Origin: Acetobacteraceae bacterium
GTDB taxonomy: Bacteria; Pseudomonadota; Alphaproteobacteria; Acetobacterales; Acetobacteraceae
Direction of reading: 5' to 3'
DNA length: 5,348 nt
Assembly: GCA_947446625.1 (NCBI GenBank)
Contig: CANFIE010000299.1
Coordinates: 1-5,348, forward strand
In this document: positions 1 to 5,348 of the stretch, in pieces
How the letters are laid out: every line of letters starts with the position of its first letter
Position numbering within the stretch: position 1 is the first letter of the stretch
Notes under the pieces: model-generated
The model's input: the letters and a program-made list of their open reading frames with translations, nothing else
Database searches by the model: none
What the model was told of the DNA's origin: nothing
Position numbers and translations under genes: made by a program

Positions 1-1523
1 CGGCCCGCGCCCAGCCCGCCCGGGTGATGAAGTTCGTCCCGCAGACCGATCTCACCACGCTGGACCCGATCTGGACCATCAGCAACGTGGCCCGCAACCA
101 CGGCTACATGGTGTGGGACACGCTGTACGGCACTGATGCGCAGTACCGCACCCACCCGCAAATGGCGGAAGGCCATGTGGAGGAGGATGAGGGCCGTCGC
201 GTCACCATCACCCTGCGCCCCGGGCTGAAATTCCATGACGGCGAGGCGGTGCGCGCCCGCGACGCCGTGGCGAGCCTGAAGCGCTGGATGCGCCGCAGCC
301 CCACCGGCCAGGTGCTGCTGACCTATCTCGACGATCTCAGCGCCGCCGATGACCGCCGCCTGGTGTTCCGCCTGAAGCGCCGCTTCCCGCAGCTCATCGG
401 CGCGCTCGGCCTGCCATCCTCGCCGGTCGCCTTCATCATGCCTGAGCGGCTGGCGCTGACCGACCCATTCCAGCCGATCCGCGAGGCAGTGGGCAGCGGG
501 CCCTACAAGTTCATGCACAGCGAACTCCGCAGCGGCAGCTTTTCCGCCTGGGAACGCTACGCCGATTATTCACCCACGCCGGACAGCGCGAGCGGCCTGA
601 CCGCCGGGCCCAAGGTTGTGCATTTCGACCGCATCGAGTGGCACACCATTCCCGACCCCGCCACCGCCTCGGCGGCGTTGATGGCCGGCGAGATCGACTG
701 GTTCGAGCAGATGCCGCCGGAAGTCTCCACCCAGCTGGAGCGGCAGCGCCAGTTGGTGGTGGATGTGATGGATACGCTGGTCTTCCCGTGTTCCATGCGG
801 ATGAACCACCTGCAGCCGCCCTTCGACAATCCGGAAATCCGCCGCGCCCTGCTGCCCGCCATCAACCAGGAGGATTTCGTCACCGCCATTGTCGGGCCGA
901 CGCCAGCGCGCATCGCCACCGGCATGGGCTTCTTCACCCCCGGCACGCCGCTGGCGAATGACGAGGCCCTGGCACCGCTGAAGGGGCCGCGCAGCATCGA
1001 CGAAGCCAAGCGCCGCCTGCGCGCCGCCGGCTATAATGGCGAGCCCATCCGCCTGCTCGGCACCACCGATATCATCAGCACCTCCGCCATGGCCCAGGTC
1101 GCGATCGACCTGTTCCGCAAGCTGGAGGTCAATCTCGACGTTGCCCTCTCGGACTGGGGCGCCCTGGTGCAGCGGCGCAACAACCGTGGCCCGGTGGCGC
1201 AGGGCGGCTGGAGTGTCTCCTGCTTCGCCAATTCGGGCATGGATTTCATCAACCCCGGCACCCACAACAGCCTGCGGTCTGATGGCAACGCCGCCACGCC
1301 CGGCTGGCCCAGCAGCCCGGCGCTGGAAGCCCTGCGCATGCAGTTCTTCGACGCGCCCGACCTGGCCAAGCAGCAATCCCTGGCCCGAGACATCCAGCGC
1401 GTGGCGATGCAGGACCTGCCCTATATACCGCTCGGCGGCTATCGCAGCCTCACCGCGCATCGCCGCAACCTGGTGGACCGCATCAAGGGCTTCGCCATCT
1501 TCTGGGGGATACGCCGCACATGA
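1..1523 (+). CDS. ABC transporter substrate-binding protein, family 5 (SBP gene A, 5' partial)
   Basis: This is a periplasmic solute-binding protein of the SBP_bac_5 (DppA/OppA-like) family, which delivers a ligand to an ABC importer. The reading frame is open from base 3. The first codons read A-R-A-Q-P-A-R-V-M-K-F, matching the A-x-A|Q signal-peptidase region and mature N-terminus of the two downstream paralogs. The true start and most of the signal peptide therefore lie left of the window, and the GTG at 24 is not the start. Visible motifs are V-P-Q-T-D-L-T-T-L-D-P-I-W at the N-terminus, the family hallmark LRPGLKFHDG at bases 213-242, G-S-G-P-Y-K-F from base 492, DWGALVQRR from base 1152, and a typical F-W-G-I-R-R-T end. 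About 500 residues of mature protein are present, normal for the family. The stop codon overlaps the next gene by ATGA. By eye it is roughly half identical to gene C. The ligand cannot be read from sequence; peptides, opines, nickel complexes and sugars are all known in this family. Confidence 0.93.
   Translation, partial: ARAQPARVMKFVPQTDLTTLDPIWTISNVARNHGYMVWDTLYGTDAQYRTHPQMAEGHVEEDEGRRVTITLRPGLKFHDGEAVRARDAVASLKRWMRRSPTGQVLLTYLDDLSAADDRRLVFRLKRRFPQLIGALGLPSSPVAFIMPERLALTDPFQPIREAVGSGPYKFMHSELRSGSFSAWERYADYSPTPDSASGLTAGPKVVHFDRIEWHTIPDPATASAALMAGEIDWFEQMPPEVSTQLERQRQLVVDVMDTLVFPCSMRMNHLQPPFDNPEIRRALLPAINQEDFVTAIVGPTPARIATGMGFFTPGTPLANDEALAPLKGPRSIDEAKRRLRAAGYNGEPIRLLGTTDIISTSAMAQVAIDLFRKLEVNLDVALSDWGALVQRRNNRGPVAQGGWSVSCFANSGMDFINPGTHNSLRSDGNAATPGWPSSPALEALRMQFFDAPDLAKQQSLARDIQRVAMQDLPYIPLGGYRSLTAHRRNLVDRIKGFAIFWGIRRT
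1504..1509 (+). promoter_or_regulatory. Ribosome binding site of SBP gene B
   Basis: A GGGGGA run lies ten bases before the ATG at 1520. It is formed by the Trp-Gly codons near the end of gene A. It supports the ATG at 1520 as the start of gene B and lies inside the upstream coding region, as expected for coupled genes. It is a short, G-rich match, so confidence is moderate. Confidence 0.5.
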
Positions 1524-3088
1524 TAGCCCGTCGCGCCCTGCTGGCCTCGGCGCTTGCCGCCCCGGCCTTTGCCCAGCCCGCCGGCGCCCGCGCGCTGCGC
1601 GTGGTGCCGCAAGCCAACCTCACCAGCCTGGACCCCATCTGGACCACGGCCGTGGTCACCCGCAACCATGGCTTTCTGGTGTATGACCAGCTGTGCGCGC
1701 AGGACGCATCGGGCGCCATCCGGCCGCAGATGGTGGAAGGCTGGGCGCTGGAGGATAACGGCCTCAGCCTTACCTTCACGCTGCGCCCGGGCCTGAAATT
1801 CCATGACGGCGAGGCGGTGCGCGCCGCCGACTGCGTTGCCAGCATTCAGCGCTGGGCCAAGCGTGACCCCTTCACCCAGGTGCTGTGGCCGCGCGTGGCG
1901 GAGTTGGTGGCGCTGGATGACCGGCGCTTCCGCTTCCGCCTGCACAAACCCACGCCGCTGCTGTTGCAGGCGCTGGGGCAAACGCAATTCCCCTGCTTCA
2001 TCATGCCGGCGCGCATTGCCGCCACTGATGCCTTCACTGCCATCCGCGACCCTATCGGCTCCGGCCCCTTCCGCTTCCTGACCAATGAATGGAACCCGGG
2101 CCAGGCCGCGCATTGGGCGAAGTTCGATGGCTACACCCCACGGCAGGAAGCGGTGGATGGCCTGGCCGGTGGCCGCGTGCCGCGCATCGACCGCGTGGAA
2201 TGGACGGTGATCTCCGACCCCGCCACCGCCGCCAATGCCATGAGCACGGGCGAGCAGGACTACTGGGAATACCCGCTGCACGATTTGCTGCCGCTGATGC
2301 GCCGCAACCGGCAATTGGTGGTGGACCAGCGCCTGCTGGATGGCACCTACGGCATCTGCCGCTTCAACACGCTGCACGCGCCCTTCAACAACCCCGCCAT
2401 TCGCCGCGCCGTGGCCATGGCGGTGGACCAGCGCGACTATCTGCGCGCCGTGGCCGGCAATGAACCCGATGGCTGGGGCGTGTGCGAGGGCGTGTTCACC
2501 TGCAACACCCCGCTGGCCAATGAATCGGGCAGCGAGGTGCTGAAGACCCACAGCCTGGACCGCGCCAAGGCTGCCCTGGCCGCCGCCGGCTACAATGGCG
2601 AGAAGGTGGTGCTGCTGGCGCCCAGCGACTATCCGCAGATCAACGCGCTGAGCCTGGTCACCGCCGATATCCTGCGCCGCCTGGGCATGAACCTGGAATT
2701 GGTTGCCACCGACTGGGGCAGCCTGGTGCAGCGCCGCGCCAGCAAGGAACCGGTGGAGCGCGGCGGCTGGAGCATTGTCCACACCACCTCCTCGGGCCAG
2801 TCGCTCACCGTGCCGGCCACCCACCTGTTCCTGCGCGCCAATGGCCCCGCCGCCTGGTTCGGCTGGCCGGACGACCCCGAGATTGAGCGCCTGCGCGGCG
2901 CCTGGATTGACGCCACCAGCCCCGCCGAAGCCCGCACCGTGGCCGAGGCACTGAACCGCCAGGCAATGAACCTGATGGCATATGTGCCACTGGGCTATTA
3001 CTGGCAGCCCAGCGTCTGGCGCCGCAACGTCACGGGCGTATTCAAGGCCCCGGTCACCGCTTTCTGGAATATCGGCAAATCCGCATGA
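1520..3088 (+). CDS. ABC transporter substrate-binding protein, family 5 (SBP gene B)
   Basis: This is a complete 522-residue extracytoplasmic binding protein of the SBP_bac_5 family. The leader M-I-A-R-R-A-L-L-A-S-A-L-A-A-P-A-F-A has paired arginines, a hydrophobic Ala/Leu core and a probable cleavage after A18 (A-F-A|Q). Motifs in order are V-P-Q-A-N-L-T-S-L-D-P-I-W just after the leader, LRPGLKFHDG at residues 88-97, G-S-G-P-F-R-F from residue 180, DWGSLVQRR from residue 398, and an F-W-N-I-G-K end. The start is fixed by the signal peptide, a GGGGGA ribosome site and the ATGA overlap with gene A. A second ATGA overlap joins it to gene C. Cys322 and Cys328 (C-x5-C) have no counterpart in genes A or C and could form a disulfide in the periplasm. 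No lipobox is seen, so the protein should be soluble. The family is clear, but the ligand is unknown. Confidence 0.96.
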   Translation: MIARRALLASALAAPAFAQPAGARALRVVPQANLTSLDPIWTTAVVTRNHGFLVYDQLCAQDASGAIRPQMVEGWALEDNGLSLTFTLRPGLKFHDGEAVRAADCVASIQRWAKRDPFTQVLWPRVAELVALDDRRFRFRLHKPTPLLLQALGQTQFPCFIMPARIAATDAFTAIRDPIGSGPFRFLTNEWNPGQAAHWAKFDGYTPRQEAVDGLAGGRVPRIDRVEWTVISDPATAANAMSTGEQDYWEYPLHDLLPLMRRNRQLVVDQRLLDGTYGICRFNTLHAPFNNPAIRRAVAMAVDQRDYLRAVAGNEPDGWGVCEGVFTCNTPLANESGSEVLKTHSLDRAKAALAAAGYNGEKVVLLAPSDYPQINALSLVTADILRRLGMNLELVATDWGSLVQRRASKEPVERGGWSIVHTTSSGQSLTVPATHLFLRANGPAAWFGWPDDPEIERLRGAWIDATSPAEARTVAEALNRQAMNLMAYVPLGYYWQPSVWRRNVTGVFKAPVTAFWNIGKSA

Positions 3089-4662
3089 TCTCGCGTCGTC
3101 CCCTGCTGCTCGCCGCCCTGGCCACACCGTCGCTGGCGCGGGCGCAAACCGCCGCGCGCACGCTGCGCTTCATCCCGCAGGGCAACCTGGCGAATATCGA
3201 CCCGGTCTGGTCCACCACCGTCATCGCCCGCAACCACGGGCTGATGATCTACGACACGCTGTTCGGCCTCGACGCCGCTTTCCGTCCGCAATTGCAGATG
3301 GCGGCAGGGCACGAAATTGCCGCCGATGGCCTGACCCATCGCATTTCGCTGCGCCCCGGGCTGAAATTCCATGACGGCGCGCCGGTCCGCAGCGCCGACT
3401 GCATCGCCAGCATTGTGCGCTGGTCGAAGCGCGACGTGCTGGGCCAGCGGCTGAACGCGCTGCTGGAGGAAGCCCGCGCCGAATCCGACAGCGTCTTCAC
3501 CCTGCGGCTGAAGCGCCCCTGGCCCGGCCTGGCCTGGGCGCTGGGCAAGCCCAGTGCAAATATTTGCGCCATCATGCCTGAGCGTGTGGCACGCACCGAC
3601 CCTTTCAAGCAGATTGAGGAATATATCGGCTCGGGTCCGTTCCGCTTTGCCGCCGCGCAATGGGTGCCCGGCAGCCTGGCGGTGTATGAGCGCTTCGCCG
3701 ACTACATCCCCCGGCCGGAGCCGGCCGACTTTCTGGCCGGCGGCAAGCAGGTGCATTTCGACCGCGTGGAATGGCGCGTGATGCCCGATGCCGCCACCGC
3801 CGCCGGCGCCCTGCTGAACAACGAGGCCGATTGGTGGGAAACCCCACTGCCGGACCTGCTGCCCCGGCTGCGCCGCAACCGCGAGATTGAGATCGACATC
3901 ATCAACACCGCCGGCAATCTCGGGGTGCTGCGCTTCAACCATTTGCAGGCGCCGTTTGATAACCCGGCGGTGCGCCGCGCCGTGCTGCCCGCCATCGACC
4001 AACGCGCCTTCATGCAGGCCGCCTATGGCGAGGATCCGGCGCTGTGGCGCATTCCCGCCGGCGCCTTCACCCCCGGCACGCCGCTGGCGAATGATGCGGG
4101 GCTGGAGGTGCTGACCAGCCCGCGCAACATAGAGGCGGCGCAGAAACTGCTGCGCGAAAGCGGCTATGCCGGCCAGAAGGTGGCGATGATGACGCCAACC
4201 GACCTGGCCAACATCAACGCGCTGTCAGAAGTGGCGGCCGACCTGATGCGCCGTATCGGCTTCAACGTGGAATTGCAGGCCACCGACTGGGGCACCGCCA
4301 TCCAGCGCCGCGCCAATCGCGGCCCGGTAGAGCAGGGCGGCTGGAGCGTGTTCTGCACCACCTGGGAAGGGCTGGACACCTCGGTGCCCGGCAGCCACCA
4401 GCCCATGCGCGGCAATGGCGCCGAGGGCTGGGCCGGCTGGTCCAGCAGCCCGGCGCGCGAGGCACTGCGCGAGGAATGGTTCAACGCCGGCAACCAGGCC
4501 GAGGAACGCCGCATCGCCGAGCAATTGCAGCGGCTGGTGTGGCAGGAAGCGCCCTTCGTGCCGCTGGGCCAGGGCCGCCCGCCGCAGGCCTGGCGCCGCA
4601 GCCTTTCCGGCTTGGTAAAGGGTGGGCCGGCGTTGTTTTGGAATTTGCGCAAGGCCGGGTGA
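3085..4662 (+). CDS. ABC transporter substrate-binding protein, family 5 (SBP gene C)
   Basis: This is a complete 525-residue periplasmic binding protein of the SBP_bac_5 family. The leader begins M-I-S-R-R-P-L-L-L-A-A-L, a twin-arginine-like S-R-R-x-L-L pattern, with probable cleavage after A20 (A-R-A|Q). Either Tat or Sec export is possible. Motifs are I-P-Q-G-N-L-A-N-I-D-P-V-W near the mature N-terminus, LRPGLKFHDG at residues 89-98, G-S-G-P-F-R-F from residue 182, DWGTAIQRR from residue 401, and an F-W-N-L-R-K end typical of these proteins. The ATG overlaps the gene B stop as ATGA. Only a weak, distant TGGAA lies upstream, so translation probably relies on reinitiation by ribosomes finishing gene B. 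Two stretches of 30 or more bases are identical to gene A, so these paralogs share relatively close ancestry. It is followed by the only intergenic gap in the window and no clear intrinsic terminator. The ligand is not determinable from sequence. Confidence 0.96.
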   Translation: MISRRPLLLAALATPSLARAQTAARTLRFIPQGNLANIDPVWSTTVIARNHGLMIYDTLFGLDAAFRPQLQMAAGHEIAADGLTHRISLRPGLKFHDGAPVRSADCIASIVRWSKRDVLGQRLNALLEEARAESDSVFTLRLKRPWPGLAWALGKPSANICAIMPERVARTDPFKQIEEYIGSGPFRFAAAQWVPGSLAVYERFADYIPRPEPADFLAGGKQVHFDRVEWRVMPDAATAAGALLNNEADWWETPLPDLLPRLRRNREIEIDIINTAGNLGVLRFNHLQAPFDNPAVRRAVLPAIDQRAFMQAAYGEDPALWRIPAGAFTPGTPLANDAGLEVLTSPRNIEAAQKLLRESGYAGQKVAMMTPTDLANINALSEVAADLMRRIGFNVELQATDWGTAIQRRANRGPVEQGGWSVFCTTWEGLDTSVPGSHQPMRGNGAEGWAGWSSSPAREALREEWFNAGNQAEERRIAEQLQRLVWQEAPFVPLGQGRPPQAWRRSLSGLVKGGPALFWNLRKAG

Positions 4663-4665
4663 AAC

Positions 4666-4682
4666 TTGGCACAAGGCGTGCA
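4666..4682 (+). promoter_or_regulatory. Candidate sigma-54 (-24/-12) promoter for SBP gene D
   Basis: The sequence T-TGGCAC, then five bases, then GTGCA fits the RpoN consensus YTGGCAC-N5-TTGCW with the correct spacing. The GG is at 4668-4669 and the GC at 4680-4681. The visible mismatch in the -12 element is G for the first T, and the optional G after TGGCAC is A. The predicted start is near 4693, leaving a leader of about 114 bases before gene D. Its position, just after the gene C stop in the only intergenic gap, favours a real promoter. RpoN commonly controls nitrogen-related uptake systems, and its activator would bind upstream, inside the end of gene C. One short motif can arise by chance, and no activator gene is in view. 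Confidence 0.38.
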
Positions 4683-4685
4683 TTG

Positions 4686-4708
4686 CCAGGGTGGAGCCAC
4701 CACACTGG
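4686..4708 (+). other. Imperfect inverted repeat / hairpin in the gene C - gene D gap
   Basis: CCAG (4686-4689) pairs with CTGG (4705-4708), and GGTGG (4690-4694) pairs with CCACC (4697-4701). A three-base ACA bulge lies on the right arm. The inner pair would open, leaving a small loop. No T-run follows, so it is not a standard intrinsic terminator. The inner palindrome covers the start site predicted from the sigma-54 motif, so it could be an operator, a leader hairpin or an mRNA 3'-end structure for the gene C transcript. Which of these it is cannot be told from sequence. Confidence 0.35.
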
Positions 4709-4790
4709 AACATGGCTGCCCTGTTGGAAAGCTGGCATGATGCCCAAACTTACGGCAGGCTGGCGCAAAACCGGGCGAGTGCCGGGCATT

Positions 4791-4802
4791 GGGAGACAAA
4801 GG
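4791..4802 (+). promoter_or_regulatory. Ribosome binding site of SBP gene D
   Basis: The purine-rich stretch GGGAGACAAAGG ends four bases before the ATG at 4807. Its GGGAG core sits eleven bases upstream of the ATG and AAAGG sits four bases upstream, so both spacings are slightly off the optimum. It nevertheless clearly supports 4807 as the start, which the signal peptide also requires. Confidence 0.6.
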
Positions 4803-4806
4803 TAAG

Positions 4807-5348
4807 ATGGATCGCAGGACGCTTTTCAAGGCCGGTGCCGCGCTCGGCATGTCGGGCCTCGCCGGCCCGGCCCTGTCGCAGGGCGCCGCCGCGCGCACGC
4901 TGAAATTCGTGCCGCAGGCCAACCTGGCCAATTTCGACCCCATCTGGGGCACCCAGTATGTGGTGCGCAACGCCGCCGCCCTGGTGTGGGACACGCTGTA
5001 TGGCTTTGACGAGCACCTGGTGCCGAAGCCGCAGATGGCCGAGGGCGCCAGCGTTTCCGCTGATGGCCTGACCTGGACCATCAAGCTGCGCGCCGGCCTG
5101 AAATTCCATGACGGCAGCACTGTGCATGCCAAGGACGTGGCCGCCAGCCTTGCCCGCTGGTCCGCCCGCGATTCGATGGGCCAGATGATCAAGGCCATCC
5201 AGCAGGAGCTGGTGGCGGTTGACGATCTGACCGTGCGCTGGGTGCTGAAGCGCCCCTATCCGAAGATGCTGATGGCGCTGGGCAAGAACTCCACGCCCAT
5301 GGCCTTCATCATGCCGGAACGCATCGCCAAGACCGACCCGTTCAAGCA
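4807..5348 (+). CDS. ABC transporter substrate-binding protein, family 5 (SBP gene D, 3' partial)
   Basis: This is the first 180 codons of a fourth SBP_bac_5 family binding protein. The frame is open to the window edge, so about two thirds of the gene is missing. The leader M-D-R-R-T-L-F-K-A-G-A-A-L-G is a better twin-arginine match (R-R-T-L-F-K) than those of the upstream paralogs, with likely cleavage near A-L-S|Q (after residue 24). Motifs are V-P-Q-A-N-L-A-N-F-D-P-I-W after the leader, P-Q-M-A-E-G, the family hallmark LRAGLKFHDG at residues 94-103, and A-F-I-M-P-E-R-I-A-K-T-D-P-F-K at the end of the window. Each is shared with genes A to C at the same relative position. Unlike them, it does not overlap its neighbour. 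It follows a 144-base gap with its own ribosome site and a possible sigma-54 promoter, so it may be controlled separately. The ligand-contact half lies outside the window. Confidence 0.93.
   Translation, partial: MDRRTLFKAGAALGMSGLAGPALSQGAAARTLKFVPQANLANFDPIWGTQYVVRNAAALVWDTLYGFDEHLVPKPQMAEGASVSADGLTWTIKLRAGLKFHDGSTVHAKDVAASLARWSARDSMGQMIKAIQQELVAVDDLTVRWVLKRPYPKMLMALGKNSTPMAFIMPERIAKTDPFK

Noticed and set aside
24..29. GTG at 24 followed by ATG at 27 as the start of gene A
   Set aside because: The frame is open upstream to the window edge and encodes A-R-A-Q-P-A-R, matching the end of the signal peptide and the mature start of the paralogs. Starting at 24 would remove the export signal.
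570..1460. 296-codon open frame on the - strand
   Set aside because: It is an antisense shadow of gene A with the same compositional bias and no family resemblance.
1439..3127. 562-codon open frame on the - strand
   Set aside because: It lies opposite gene B and its junctions. Its translation is Gln/His/Ala/Gly-rich with no recognisable domain. Long antisense open frames are expected where third positions are nearly all G or C.
2998..4002. 334-codon open frame on the - strand
   Set aside because: It is an antisense shadow of gene C with no domain signature. Its composition resembles the shadow opposite gene B because the two sense genes are paralogs.
4663..4710. Rho-independent terminator after gene C
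   Set aside because: The hairpin at 4686-4708 has no T-run after it, so readthrough into gene D cannot be excluded.
4712..4903. Small + strand frame starting at ATG 4712 in the gap (M-A-A-L-L-E-S-W...)
   Set aside because: It lacks a good ribosome site, runs out of frame into gene D, and becomes Arg/Pro/Ala-rich there, as a frame shadow does. I see no support for a leader peptide.
4164..5198. 344-codon open frame on the - strand spanning the gene C - gene D gap
   Set aside because: It runs antisense through two clear coding regions and has no coherent domain. It is long only because stop codons are rare in GC-rich DNA.
1..5348. Assembly artefact: array created by collapsed or repeated reads
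   Set aside because: The copies differ throughout, with different lengths, leaders and junctions and only short identical blocks. They are genuine diverged paralogs, not a duplicated sequence.

Overview
The window is a tandem array of four paralogous genes on the + strand. Each encodes a periplasmic substrate-binding protein of the ABC-transporter solute-binding family 5 (SBP_bac_5, the peptide/nickel/opine group that includes DppA and OppA). The DNA is GC-rich with strongly GC-biased third codon positions. Together with the signal-peptide style and the recurring D-W-G-x-x-x-Q-R-R ... G-G-W motif, this suggests an alphaproteobacterium, most likely a Roseomonas/Acetobacteraceae-type or related Rhodospirillales lineage. 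That placement is inferred from general features, not from a database match.

Layout. (1) Bases 1-1523: SBP gene A, missing its 5' end. The window opens at the signal-peptidase site of its leader. (2) Bases 1520-3088: SBP gene B, complete, 522 aa, sharing an ATGA stop/start overlap with gene A. (3) Bases 3085-4662: SBP gene C, complete, 525 aa, sharing a second ATGA overlap with gene B. (4) Bases 4663-4806: a 144-base gap, the only real intergenic space. It holds a candidate sigma-54 (-24/-12) promoter, an imperfect hairpin over the predicted start site, and a purine-rich ribosome binding site. (5) Bases 4807-5348: SBP gene D, starting in the window and cut by its right edge after 180 codons.

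Genes A, B and C form one probable translationally coupled operon segment. Gene D probably has its own promoter, although readthrough is possible because no clear terminator follows gene C. No permease or ATPase gene is visible, so the proteins must work with a transporter encoded outside the window or elsewhere. The paralogs keep their structural motifs but differ in a 21-residue block at the position equivalent to the DppA/OppA ligand-contact loop. The simplest reading is a family of binding proteins with different ligand preferences, perhaps feeding a shared importer. I see no mobile elements, RNA genes or CRISPR arrays.
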